A stretch of DNA of 64,000 bases from Echinostoma caproni. Lineage: Eukaryota > Platyhelminthes > Trematoda > Plagiorchiida > Echinostomatidae. Under the pieces are notes generated by a model. That model was given only the letters and a program-made list of their open reading frames with translations. It had not been told where the DNA came from and did not search any database. Shown one piece after another: positions 1 through 10,559 of the stretch. The translations under genes were made by a program, and so were the position numbers. The stretch is from NCBI GenBank assembly GCA_900618425.1, contig UZAN01039569.1:20285-84284 (forward strand), read 5' to 3'. Within the stretch, counting starts at the first letter, position 1. Every line of letters starts with the position of its first letter.

Positions 1-185
1 AGACAGACAATCCGCAGCTAACGGGAAAGATACCCACCGAATGCCGCAACGTCGGAGCTGTCGATCAACGCATCTCGCGCCGCGATCGGATCAAACCAGT
101 CGGAATGGCACGCGGAAGAAGAGGCAACGTACGTGCCAAGTTCGGACCAAAACCAACAAGGAATTACCCACAGAAAGAGGCCTGA
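1..185 (+). CDS. possible C-terminal coding exon of an unidentified plus-strand gene (partial)
   Basis: One frame is open from base 3 to a TGA at 183-185, about 60 codons. It is much more GC-rich than the DNA that follows. The C-terminus is strongly basic and Gly/Arg-rich (ARGRRGNVRAKFGPKPTRNY), as in many RNA-binding protein tails, but I do not recognise the family. The stretch begins at the window edge, so its splice acceptor and the rest of the gene cannot be seen. AT-rich DNA and a repeat begin just downstream, consistent with a 3' UTR. It could also be a fragment of a mobile element. The coding call rests on composition and the clean stop only. Confidence 0.4.
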   Translation, partial: TDNPQLTGKIPTECRNVGAVDQRISRRDRIKPVGMARGRRGNVRAKFGPKPTRNYPQKEA

Positions 186-309
186 ATCATCCCGCCGCGC
201 GAGTGAGAATTGATTGTATATAATCAAACGTATACACCGTTTGCTTTTGAATTGGATCAATAGACGTTTTTTCCAGCCAGCTCACCTTGCTACAATAAGT
301 TTGTCCGGT

Positions 310-450
310 CTCTACTTTGGCCTGGACAACCTAACAGTATCATGCCCTCGAGCAGACCATGGACCCTTTTCTTTTCATGAAGATTATTGTACCGTGATTT
401 GTTTGGCACAGTCTAAACCCTAGACGTGTGAAAATACAATATAAGTATAT
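310..450 (+). repeat. 3' end of a dispersed repeat, second copy at 16950-17115
   Basis: The stretch containing TTGGCCTGGACAACCT, then ATGAAGATTATTGTACCGTG and TTTGGCACA, matches in order a stretch near 16970-17070 with scattered substitutions. Both copies run into A/T-rich tails. This looks like the shared 3' terminus of a retroelement family that I cannot classify. Confidence 0.55.
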
Positions 451-699
451 TCTAATCCTTTGGTCCGATATGGTAATTCTTGCAGTCTTCTTACTATCAC
501 ATTTGCAGAATTTTTTGGCAGTTGGCGTTTTGGACTTGATAGGATTATTTTACTGTCGCCGTTTTCCTGTGAGGAGGTAAAGTTCGTGATAGACCTAATA
601 ACGTAACTACATCGCCTGGGACTCCGTGAATATGCGACAATATTCCTTTTTGCATTTAATTCACAGGCACTCGTGAGTAGTGGTGTGAAATACTTGATA

Positions 700-952
700 T
701 TGATTGATTGGAACTGACTATCCTTCAGAATTCACCTTCACGCACATTCCTCAGTTCTTCCAGTCAACCATACACTCTCAACCGCTAGACTTGACTTTCG
801 CTATTATTAGAGCTCATCAGTCCCGTCCTGGATTTGAACTCTACCAAGCTCCAATAAGAACAAAACTCGAGTCTAGTGCTTCTGAGTGTACGGTTGACTG
901 AGGAATGTGCGTGAAGGTGAAGTCTGAAGGATATTCAGTTCAAATCAATCAA
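700..952. repeat. inverted-repeat (MITE-like) element with tRNA/hammerhead-like loop
   Basis: Bases 700-790 and 870-952 are near-perfect reverse complements (about 80 nt arms, starting TTGATTGATT and ending AATCAATCAA), with one roughly 10-nt insertion in the left arm. The loop of about 80 nt contains, on the minus strand, a B-box-like GAGTTCAAATCC followed by CTGATGAG. It is therefore either a non-autonomous foldback element that captured part of a SINE or two opposed SINE ends. No target-site duplication was clear. Confidence 0.7.
796..841 (-). other. hammerhead-like core and B box in the loop of the inverted repeat
   Basis: Minus strand: B-box-like word at 831-841, then CTGATGA (814-820), GCT-8 nt-AGC as a possible 3-bp stem II, then GAAA (796-799). 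The core words are in the right order and spacing. I could not draw a convincing stem I, and stem III would be only two pairs, so this is probably a decayed or incomplete ribozyme. Confidence 0.4.
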
Positions 953-1089
953 CATTCTTTTCATCGTTCTTTCTTTCGGTCTCCCATCAGAGTCCTCTTT
1001 CATGAATCCGATTTATATTCTTTCCTTGCGCTTCAATGGATAAACATCATGAAAGGAACTTCTGTGATTATCCATTATACCGAAGCACT

Positions 1090-1252
1090 TCAGATATTTT
1101 GACCTCGGCTTTTCGTCAGAAGAGAACGGATAGAATCGAATGTTGTCATCACCGGTAAGATCGGGCTTGCGCAGTAATTGCACCAACCACAGCGATCTAA
1201 GTCTAATCGTAGTAGCATCAAAACCGTTTTCGTCCGTCACTCTTGACAGGCT
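1090..1252 (-). CDS. weak candidate exon, unidentified
   Basis: A minus-strand frame with a good acceptor (..CATATTGCAG) starting at 1252 stays open for over 50 codons and has codon use denser than its surroundings (RVTDENGFDATTIRLRSLW). No convincing donor or family match was found. Its phase (0) does not follow from the candidate exon at 4652-4717 (phase 1), so at least one more exon would be needed to join it to the PLAT gene. It may instead be a decayed retroelement piece. Confidence 0.2.
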
Positions 1253-1259
1253 CTGCAAT

Positions 1260-4200
1260 ATGTGAACAGGATAGGCTGGGATTTACTCCTGTCTCGGGTA
1301 AATCGAGAAAACCTTGTACCTCCGAAATTTGATAAAGTACCGTTGTACCTTCCAAAAATCAATTAGACATCCATGTAGCTCTCGATTTCATCGAAAGGAA
1401 TGTGCTGTGAAACTGTTTATTGATGAACAGAATACTTGGGAGGTATATGTCTATCCCCAATCTATCGTCGTAATTGATGCCGTGTTCGGATCAAAAACCA
1501 GTTTCCAATTGCTTTTGTAGTGTTTAATGGAGTTTATTGGCACCGTGCTTCTTTGAACACGGTGTAAAAATGCGCTTATGGTTCTGGGTCTGATATATAT
1601 ATATATATATATAAACTGAGCATTATTTACTCCGCTTAATCCGAACCACAGTCAGATGGGAATTATGGCCTAGGTATGACCGAAAACGGAGCTTATGTTC
1701 TGTCCCCCACAAACCAGAGAACACTTCATCTTTTTTATTCGATTTTACCCGGGATGTTTGTACAATAAATAGCCCGATATTTACCAAATGACCATGTTTT
1801 GTTTGGGTTTTACCTTTGCTCGTTTCATAAGCGTGATATCGAACCCGACCAACTGGCAATCGATTAAACACAAATTGCTTTCTTTACCAGTTAGGTATGT
1901 TCTTACTGTCAATTTATAAGTAGTAAGAATATGCCATCGAAAAAATCTTATCATAGTTACCGGAATGTTTCATTCGGTATCAGCGGAGTCCCACATACCC
2001 TGTTTTTCCGCTGACAGTTGTATTCCTGATGCGCATAGATTCCTGTAGGCCAGTTACATCTATAACTAGGCATCATATAATGATTCGTCATAAGTTTGAT
2101 ATCTCATCTGCCATTGAAGTAATTTGACTTGTCATCGTTTGTACCCTATTCTCGTCCTAAAAAGGCTTTTGGAGCGTTTAGTTGTCTTCGAAGTGATAGT
2201 TAATAATAATTTTATCACAGAATTTAAATGAAAATGCGTTATGGAACAGAAATAAATTTTACCAAATCTGAGGAAACAATGAATGAGACTCAACGAAGTC
2301 CTTCCAGTTAGAGGTGTTATGATCTTGAATTCCCTATTGCTATGTACGTATTCATCTATTGGTTCCCGTTGCTAGTCCAATCACGTGTCAAAGCTGTTCA
2401 TGACAGACACTGACTAATACCCTTCTAATCCGTTTTTTCCGTCAATCAGCTTGAAGTAGTTTTAGATCATCGTTCAATCGATCGATGTACTCTCACAATC
2501 ATTCATTCAATCGTTAACCCGATTCCGATCAGCACGCCCTCTTGTGTTTTCTGATTTCCTGTGTTGGGTTACGGCCCTAAAAATGCTATGCATACCGTAG
2601 CGGTTGGAATTCGATCCTAACGTGTATAAAGAGAGGCATGGATGCAAATGTAACTATTGTAGCATGTCAACTATTTGCTGCCTCGGTGAGCAAAAGTATT
2701 GGGGTTAGATAGTAATTAAATGTTTGGAAAATCTGCCAAAATTGCAGTTACCCTACCAGCGATAACGTGATTCATAGTTTATGGGTAATACCAATATCAG
2801 GGAAAGAATTCATTGTTCACATTTGTTTCCACAGGTTTGGGTTCTTAACTGTTGGCTTTAATGCGATGAATGGATCTCAACTATACTAAAATAGTTGAGG
2901 AAATTCCAAGATTTTAGGAAATGTGACAGTAAAATTTCATTCCCAGTGCCAGACCCGAAACGAAAACGGAATTCACATTATCTAAAGACTCGAAGCGCGT
3001 TTATATTGATTCTTCTAGTTTTCCTGCCGTATGAAGTGTAATCCTGTTTTATCCCATCAATCCCCGTTGGTGATTCAAATATGACAATGAACTGATCTGA
3101 GCTTTGAGAAAATCAGGCATTTCCGTTTCACCAATCCGTACCTCAGGGAGTATAAAGTTTGTCCGATTTCCTTCAAGAGTAACATGTGGTCGCACAGTCA
3201 TCCTATTGTCACCGATGATGTTTGGTGCTTCGTACCACATAATGCTATGTTATGATGTCTGAAATGGTTGATATTTAGTTAATTAAAATATAACTCAAAA
3301 ATACTCAAGGGACGAGAGCCACCTGAATATTTATCCACAGAATCCTGTGTTCAGTGTGTCTCCGCAAGGACAAGATCTCTGTGTAATACTCTCTTCTCCC
3401 TCTCACAAACTGGTCAACAGATAATAGTTCTCTCTTTATAGTGATATTTCATGCACGTGGCTTTTCATCAAACTATATAGCATGTTAGCGTGATAGCTTG
3501 AATTTCACCCAATTTAGACTGTCTGCTGCGTACATCAAATTTTGCTGTTATCTGTGTACTCCTAGAGTGTACCAACGAGCTGAGTTTCACCAAAATTTAG
3601 TTTCTCGTGGTGAAATCGTTTTACCCTCTGGTCTAATTGCCAAGGGGATTTGCTACAGTTGTTTTAGCTATCTACGCGTGATGAATTCTGCTAAAAGGTG
3701 ATGGTAATCAAAATATAATCTTCGGAAAAGCATTACCTAATAATCATACCGTGTATTCTTTACTCATATTGTTAGCGTATCTTGCGTTCCCTCATGCGAA
3801 TTACATACATTTGCAAATTTATTCTTAGTCATCGTACAGGTCAGGAAACGAGAATGGTGTGTGTGTGTGGGGGGGGAGGGGTTTGAAGCGGTTGGAGCGA
3901 GCCGCAAGAGAACATTGAAGTCCAAGTGGCGAAAATTATGTGTTTTGTTGTTTTATTCGGAAAATACTGACTTGCAATACGCAACAGTACGGAATCTCTT
4001 CTTGCTGATAATGGGCGGTGCCAAGGTCGTTGCTAGGAAACGCCAAAGCTTCAGGACTTTTGTGCAAAATCGAAGTGCATCAACCGTACAAATAAGAAAA
4101 ATCTTCACTGAAAAATTGTGTACGTGTATGTAATCGGAAAGGGGTGTCCGGAATGGGAACGGCAGGGGAGATTCTACGGGAATATTTTCAATGCCTGTTT

Positions 4201-4650
4201 CTGATTCAAGTGATCATTCAATGTCAAGTTGCATTTGAGGGGACAGAAGAACATGGTGAGTCCAGTGATGAGTGCCAAAATATATTTTGTCTGTGCGCTT
4301 AAGAACTGGATAAACTACCCGTGAATGGTCTGTGTGTGTAGACGCTCCAGCGTGTATGCGGCAGAACAGAATAATAAATCGGCATGCACACAGGTCATGA
4401 TGGACTCAGGTAGAAAAAATAGTTTTATCGAATACTGTCTGTAAGTTGGGTTCAAGCGGGAACACGGAGCACGATTGCATTTCACATGCTGTTTAATTTT
4501 TAGTCATCCTTCTGTATTTCCTTGAATATGTTTTTCCCAATGATTTTTCAGCTTCCTATCAGCAGAGAAGAAAAAATAATATAAATTAAATTGTCTCATT
4601 ATGCATTAGGAATTAGATTTTTAGTATATCAACAGGTGCTCATTCACTCA
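1260..4650. other. region without recognised genes
   Basis: AT-rich sequence with frequent stops in all frames, an (AT)n tract at 1593-1613 and a short G-run near 3870. A 63-codon minus frame at 3049-3240 has no phase-compatible splice sites. I see no RNA gene and no identifiable transposon here. Confidence 0.5.
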
Positions 4651-4651
4651 C

Positions 4652-4717
4652 TCCATTGCTCGAAGGTCATCAAATTGGTCTGAGCTTTCTCAATGATTGC
4701 CGCAACGAGGGCGTGAG
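4652..4717 (-). CDS. PLAT-domain gene, candidate exon 16 (phase 1 to phase 1)
   Basis: Acceptor CTTGCTCTCGTCTAG and a strong donor GTGAGT bound 66 nt. In the phase left by exon 15 it reads as an uninterrupted helix-like segment (HALVAAIIEKAQTNLMTFEQ). Joined to exon 15 it continues an acidic/alanine-rich helical stretch after the third PLAT domain. Phase agreement and splice signals support it. The 5 kb intron and lack of a family match keep it a candidate. The gene would continue below 4652, but no phase-1 exon was found there. Confidence 0.45.
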
Positions 4718-5040
4718 CTAGACGAGAGCAAGGAAGTGGAAGGATAGAGGTTAGAAAAAAACTTTTAAATTCGAGACGGACCAATAATGATGGGAGCTCT
4801 CTGTACCGACCAAATCGGTTAAGACTCAAAAGTGGTATATATGAGACGACTGAAATATATGGGAAAAATCTATTTGGGACGAGTTGGTAATCTTTACGGG
4901 ATGCTTATTTTGTCATTCGCAAGCGAAAGGTTCCGAAGATAAAGTTTAGAAAATTCATTCGTCTTAGGAATACCTTGTAGATTTTAAACGTCAAGGGAGC
5001 TGCAATTCAGACCTAGAAATGATCGTTCGTAACCTCACCA

Positions 5041-5041
5041 T

Positions 5042-5072
<31 letters not shown>

Positions 5073-5096
5073 GTATATAGATATATATATATATAG
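5041..5096. repeat. (AT)n-rich simple repeat
   Basis: Alternating AT with scattered G interruptions over about 55 bp. Comparable short AT tracts occur at 1593-1613, 18688-18700, 23255-23282, 37286-37297 and 56690-56733. Confidence 0.9.
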
Positions 5097-5491
5097 CGCA
5101 GGCATGTCTGACTTGAATGATTGAGTTTGTGAGCGAGATGAATAGTTCTGCACATTCTTGTGTTTTCCTTATATCCGTTTCTCGATCGTTTGACAGCGGT
5201 CTTGCCAAGGCGATACGGTGCCCGTCGATTTTTACTTGTCGGTTGGTCAAATGGAAGCTTTGGACGCTCGAGCGCTTCATCCCTTTTTCTTAATTTGGGT
5301 AACCACTGTTATCCATCTTGACCTCGTGACCCACTTTTGCGCAGTGATTATGGATCTGTGCGTCCTGATGTTAGGTCAGCTCTGTTTAAGTGAGCGCTTG
5401 TTCTACCTGTTAGTTGCACATTAAATCCCAGATGTGCAATAGCGTAACCGATCACCTAAATGGTTATATAGGTTCGCAATATCTTCCCCAG

Positions 5492-5684
5492 CAAGGTACC
5501 AATGAGTATATGTATTCCCAAAACAGCACAAAGTATGCTGAAGTCAAAGAGGGGCCCACAATCGACCTTCGAGGTACTACCATTGGAACCGAGTTTGGAA
5601 GGAAAAACATTCGCGCTAACCTTGCCAACAATCTCCGCACCCGAAAAGCCATCTGAGATGACTAAGGGGCCTGCTCGTCCTCTG
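5492..5684 (+). CDS. candidate plus-strand exon, Pro/Ser/Lys-rich, unidentified
   Basis: Flanked by acceptor ATCTTCCCCAG and donor CTCTG/GTAAGA. The 193-nt interval is open in one frame through both splice sites (1 nt, then 64 codons). The product is Pro/Ser/Thr/Lys-rich and looks disordered (ends TKGPARPL). No family was recognised. It lies downstream of the PLAT-gene candidate exon 16 on the opposite strand, suggesting a separate gene. The next good exon-like interval, 5798-5819, begins in the matching phase. Confidence 0.4.
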
Positions 5685-5797
5685 GTAAGAGGTTGTCGTG
5701 AAAAGGTAAGAAGAAACCATAGGTATCGGTTATTAGTCCACTTCTAGTTCCTCTCGACACCTCTTTAAGTTATTTTAGGATTGTTTGTTCATTGCAG

Positions 5798-5819
5798 TCA
5801 CTCAACCTCTGCGATCAGC
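5798..5819 (+). CDS. candidate 22-nt microexon, same plus-strand gene
   Basis: TTGTTCATTGCAG before and GTAAGTG after bound 22 nt reading SLNLCDQ plus one base. The start phase (0) equals the end phase of 5492-5684. Microexons this short are known in fluke genes, but a chance pairing of splice-like words is possible. Confidence 0.3.
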
Positions 5820-6454
5820 GTAAGTGTTCTCTAGGTGTAGATGAATACTGCCACAATTGTACAGTTGTACAAGTCTGTAGTTGCACACTTCAACAATATT
5901 ATATAATGAAGTGTGCTATATTATTTGTCAAAATCGGTTTCTTCACATAAATTTTATGGGTTTCCAAGATCGGGGTGCATGCTGTACTTAATTTTAATCA
6001 GATACCTAGGATAACGGTCAGACTTATGGTGGAGTCAAGCTGTGAGTCAATCCTTGACAGTCTGGTCCTTGTAAACAGATCAAAACTTTTTGGTTTTGTG
6101 TTTCAGAGGATCCACTTGAATACAGAATAAAAAGACTATAGCCTGAATTCCAAGGTTGCCTTGAACAATTACAAAATTAAATCCACTTGAATTAATTTAG
6201 CCATTTTTCTTTTATGATTTTGAAAAATGATTTGGGAGGTCAGTATTGTTTAAGTAACCTCATTCAGCACCTAGAATTAGCATCGCTAACCACTGCCAGG
6301 CTTCGGAGGCACTGTACGGTGAGTGACGTAAGAGATAGATTAAATTTCTGATCACCTCATGTGACAACTGAATACTTCGATGCTTGTCTGTGGTCAGTTC
6401 AGATAAAGTTCACTGAGTAAATGCGATAGAAATGTTTGTGATAAATAACAAAGA

Positions 6455-6499
6455 GCACTGGACAGCTGTTTCGTCCTGTTTGGGACTCGTCAGCAGTGC
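6455..6499 (-). ncRNA. type I hammerhead ribozyme, intact core
   Basis: Minus strand, 5' to 3': stem I strand GCACTG (6499-6494); core CTGACGA (6493-6487); stem II GTCC-CAAACA-GGAC; core GAAA; minimal palindromic stem III ACAGCTGT; cleavage triplet GTC with C17 at 6461; then CAGTGC (6460-6455) pairing all six bases of stem I. All invariant core positions (C3, U4, G5, A6, G8, A9, G12, A13, A14, A15.1, U16.1, H17) are present. Predicted cleavage lies between 6461 and 6460. A stem III this short is typical of retroelement hammerheads, which cleave best as dimers or in long transcripts. Activity is inferred from the sequence, not shown. Confidence 0.88.
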
Positions 6500-6620
6500 G
6501 TACTTTCTGTGTCCCTGTCAGGACTTGAATCGCGGTTATTCGGGTTGGGACTTCAAACCCTTACCCTTGAGCTACACGGTTGACGGTTACCAACTTGTGC
6601 GAATGGCTCAATCAATTTAG
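6455..6620 (-). mobile_element. SINE-like element: tRNA-related head plus hammerhead
   Basis: Reading the minus strand from 6620, there is an A-box-like GTAGCTCAAGGG (6575-6564), then a near-consensus B box CGATTCAAGTCC (6532-6521), about 43 nt downstream as in an RNA polymerase III internal promoter. The hammerhead follows. This order matches the known Sm-alpha SINE-like family of schistosomes. The element directly abuts the foldback sequence starting at 6621. It probably moves using the reverse transcriptase of a LINE. Decayed relatives lie at 18.4, 33.6, 37.9 and 56.5 kb. Confidence 0.75.
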
Positions 6621-6766
6621 ATGGTGAATGTTTGGATTAGCCCATTCGGTTTTTCACAAGCACCAAGCACTGTTGATGATGTTGATTGTGGGTTTCAATC
6701 CATCACATCATCAACAGTGCCTGGTGCCTGAGAAAAACCGAATGGGCTAATCCAAACATTCACTAA
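6621..6766. repeat. foldback (hairpin) element
   Basis: Two arms of about 63 nt (6621-6683 and 6703-6766) are reverse complements with only a few differences. Both contain the words TTTGGATTAGCCCATTCGG and CACTGTTGATGATG, around a loop of about 19 nt. A single arm recurs at 25978-26055, preceded by the same CAATT(A/T)AGATGGTGAA sequence. The full hairpin is therefore an inverted duplication of that unit. Confidence 0.8.
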
Positions 6767-7614
6767 AGTTCACTGTTGTAAAATACATGTCGGGTGGTTT
6801 CGCGTTTATCTTATTTATCACCCATTTTGACACTTAAATCTTGTAAATTTTACCGTGAGTAAACTAAGATAATGTTATTCAAGCAAGGTCATTGAAGGAT
6901 ACACCTAAAGCTTACTCCTTCCCTATGTCTACAACGGGTTCATCTAAACTGTAACTAGAACAACTGTAATATCCAAATCCCCTGGAACAACCAAGTAGTA
7001 ACTTGAACCAATTTTCGGATTAACAGGTTGTATTCCCCGACAACAGTATTTCAAACTACCCTATGTTTGGAATATTTTTTTCAACTTGTTCCTCTGCAAT
7101 CGTTTCACTTGACTCGGTAGGAATCATCAAAGGTTCTTAGCTAGTTGAATTCACTGGGTTTTAAACCCGATCACGATGGACTATTAATCAAACGCTCTAA
7201 CTACGTAGTTCATCCTCTGCAGCTGGCAAAAAGTCAACACTGAATGACATGAAGCTCAAACGTCACTGTTATTAGGAGTAGTAGACACTATCAAGCAGGG
7301 ATAGACTCTGTGACAACTCATAAGGAAATTTACATCTGGCTGCGGTGAATATGCACTGTTGTGAACTCCTCATGAGGAGCGTTGCAGTACAGTGCGACAC
7401 AATTTTGAGTAAGGTATGTATTTACGTATTTATGTTTGTATATATTTTCATAAAGCTCGAGTTTCCTGCATCGCCAAAATTATCACCCCAACCTTTTTCC
7501 AATCTGAATTTTATCCCTCAATCGAATACGATGTCAAAATACAGCAGTCAGAAATCACTGTCGGTGCAAGGCCAAATACTGTTGATCGGGTTAGATTAGG
7601 CTTATTAACCAAAC

Positions 7615-7705
7615 ACAGAGTTGGCTTGGTGGCTTGGTGGACTACATTTAATACTTATCTTGGCACAGCCCTGGCCGGGGTTTTGATCAAATATTAATGT
7701 GCACC
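7615..7705 (+). mobile_element. tRNA-derived SINE-like fragment
   Basis: GGCTTGGTGGACTACATTTA followed about 35 nt later by GGCCGGGGTTTTGATCAAAT has the layout of degenerate A and B boxes, though the B box departs from consensus. No hammerhead follows. Similar tRNA-like heads are at 33055-33125, 36955-37075 and 44770-44860. Confidence 0.35.
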
Positions 7706-8149
7706 CGCATGACTAAGGAGCCATCACATTATTCCCCGCTGAGATGCACAATGTCATACGGAAAGGGAATAGTAGGGAAATTTTCAGATTGACTGAATGT
7801 CGGATTGTATGACCTATCTGTTGACCGGTTGATACATTGAGTCTAAACAGATACGTCTGTGGGTCTCATTGTCGGTCAGAGTGAAAGTACTATGATAGTT
7901 GAGAGAGAGGGAGAGATTAACGCCCTTCATCTTCGGAATGGCATTTGTTGAGCAACAGTAGAGACAATGACAATGATCCTTTTTAAGCGGATGAAGACCA
8001 TCACTTGATGTGAACCGTTACTCTCATTTGAATCTATTGCTAAGATGGTAACGAAATAATGAAATGGGTTACGCCCTTAATAGTGTTCTGGTGAACCTTA
8101 ATGAATGATATTCTATGAAGGGTAAAAATATGTATTAGCTATAATTATT

Positions 8150-8412
8150 TTTCAGCTAGCTCTGACTGAATTGTATAAACGAAAGAACGAAGCAACCTTG
8201 ACACAAAGCAAAATGCTTTGGAACTCCCTTCCAGCTAACGTGGTGGAAGAGGTGAATGATAAGATGTTCAAGAGGAAGCTCGACAGCGTCCTGCGAACAA
8301 TGTGGTATGCAGATCTATCATGAATGAGATCTTCGAGTCTGTGGTGATGAGGCTCATATGGGAAATTACCCTCTGCCTCTAATTGAAGAACATTGAACAT
8401 TGAACATTGAAA
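8150..8412 (+). mobile_element. CR1/jockey-type LINE, 3'-terminal fragment
   Basis: The frame through 8190-8310 encodes MLWNSLPANVVEEVNDKMFK, the W-N-S-L-P signature found near the C-terminus of CR1/jockey-type LINE ORF2, followed by a stop near 8322. The element ends in a tandem heptamer (GAACATT repeated about three times, 8388-8410), the kind of tail such LINEs carry. The copy is 5'-truncated. Confidence 0.65.
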
Positions 8413-8734
8413 TCGAAATTTGTTACTTTGCGTCGTGAATCCTAAGGGGAGGGGGGTGAGGTGTTTGATTGAGCGTCATTCGCATGGATAATGTGAAATT
8501 CTGGAGACGTAAATCTCATTTTCAGCTCGCGGAGTGGATTGGAGATAAAAAACTAAAAAACAGCCATGATACTGTATTATGTGTTGTAAGTTAGATGTGT
8601 CTATCCTCAACCAAATTTACGCCAGGGAAGACTCTCAGTGTTTTATACTAAGTAGCCAATGAACGACTGGACAAAATTTGTCAAAAGCACACTACCAGTT
8701 TCGCTGTCTTCACCACCCGTCAGGTATTAGTACC

Positions 8735-8890
8735 CAAAAAGCCTTTGTCAGGCCATTCCTATACAGGTCTAATCGAAACTGAAGCAACAGGTCCCTTTGA
8801 AACACTTGTCGGTTCGTATGGGCAACAGCATTTATACTGAAGAAAATGTTTTTCAAAACTAATAATAAACAAGTCTTGGGGAGTCTTTTT
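8735..8890 (-). repeat. dispersed repeat shared with 60415-60540
   Basis: The minus strand here contains CAGTATAAATGCTGTTGCC and TTGCTTCAGTTTCGATTAGA in the same order and spacing as the plus strand near 60460-60530, with roughly one difference in ten bases. Family unknown. At 60.4 kb the match precedes a GC-rich block. Confidence 0.7.
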
Positions 8891-9690
8891 ATCCGTGATT
8901 TTCCTGAATCGTTTATACTCATCAGATGGAATGGTTCAAAATGTGGCGGATACTCCCATTTCGTCAGTAGTGGTTGACCTAGACCATGATGAGTTAAGAG
9001 CTAACTAAAGAGAATGGAACAGTTTTTATTAACAACAAATTAACATTGATAATAAGCGAGATGTAAAGTTTGTGTACACTAGTGGTTGATTAGTCTGTTT
9101 TTGTTCTTCAAAACTTTTCTGAGTCTCTTCGGTGTCACAATCGGCCAGTACTGTACTTGAACTCCCGTTGATAAGATTACAGGATAAACATACATGACGA
9201 GGCACAAAGACCACAAAACCGATTGAGTGCTTCTGGGTAACTTTGTCCAGTCATTCATATGCTACTCATTATATTCTGGAAATTATTGCAACAAACCGAT
9301 AAGCAGCGACAAAAGGTAAATGACTTACAAACAGCGCCCAATGACACAAGTAAATGTACATTAAAATCATTCATTTTCCAGAGAAAAGCATTTGAAAGCT
9401 CATCTAAATGTACGTTGTGGTTGTACTAATGTAAATCTATAATATGATGCCAGAGCTGTGAAAGTTGACCAAGGAACAACAGGCACAAGGTGGGAGTGGC
9501 TCTTCAGCACTCGACCATAGAAATAACTTTATCGTCGCGCATATACAATAAAGGTGAGGACGCAGCACAAGCATGCATCAGAAGTGAAAGATTTGCACAC
9601 AACTTTATTAGAAAGGATGTGAATAAAGTAAATAGGAAATACCATACTATGTCACTTCAGTGAATACAAGCCAACAAGCATATAACTCAC

Positions 9691-9771
9691 CGTCCTCATA
9701 CAGAGCATGGAGCGCCTCATTCTTTTCCGTTTCTTCAGAGATGGTGTTACATGTTCTGGTAGGACGGATTT
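9691..9771 (-). CDS. PLAT-domain (LOXHD1-like) gene, exon 15
   Basis: Acceptor CTTCCCTAACAG and donor GTGAGT enclose 81 nt (phase 1 to phase 1). The frame inherited from exon 14 is open and encodes a polar, Glu-rich segment (ISEETEKNEALHALYED) that follows the third PLAT domain. No domain was recognised. The role is probably a linker leading into a helical stretch (candidate exon 16). Confidence 0.65.
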
Positions 9772-10559
9772 CTGTTAGGGAAGAGTGAAGATGGAAAAAT
9801 CAGTCCCTGAATTTCAACCATTAATGGCAATTGCGGGAAGGGGACTCACGAATGATTGAGAGAATAGAATTCACTTAGGGTCTGAATTTGTTGTGATACA
9901 CTTGAGTAATTTTTTATTGGCAGATACGTGGGTGAAATCGATCTAGCACATTATTCTGCACTATATAGGTGATTTTATCTAGGTCGAGCTTAGTTTGAAT
10001 TGACATTCGGGAAACTCCATAAGATCAAACCTTAATGTACATCGCAGATTACAGATTCCCTTATCCCGCCGTATCTTACATGTGAATTGTAAGTAACAAA
10101 ACAGGAACCGTCCTCTGACGGTTCTGAAAAACATGGAGCAAAAGAAGCTTCAGGGCGATTTGGACGGCAGTGGGCAGTTTCGCATTCACCAATATCAACG
10201 CCAAGCATATCTCACACAATGATGAGATTCTCTAACTGTGCATTGGATAGAATCTCGGTTACGGTTATAGTAACGCATCGCTGGAGTCCTTTATTGGTGG
10301 TTCAGCTGGGTTCCCCCTGGCCCTTTGCAATCACAATACACAAAGTTTTGATCGGATAAAAAGTCTCCGATTTCAGGGGCGCGTCTAAATGCTACGCGAA
10401 AAAAATAATAACAAGTCTAGCAAGCCACGGTAAGCACTATATTTGTGCAAGGGAAGTGAGTAAATCTATGGGGAGTTACCATTGAGAGGGATAATGATGG
10501 CTGAGTGCTGTAACCCATCTGTCCGTAGCTCGTCTATTTTAATCCTGACCTCACCAGCT

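Noticed and set aside
3049..3240. Minus-strand frame of 63 codons
   Set aside because: The good acceptor upstream is followed by in-phase stops, and no domain is visible.
9029..9214. Minus-strand frame of 61 codons below exon 15
   Set aside because: Acceptor (..ACGGGAG) is poor and no donor follows. The frame that would match exon 15's phase stops after about 28 codons without similarity to anything.
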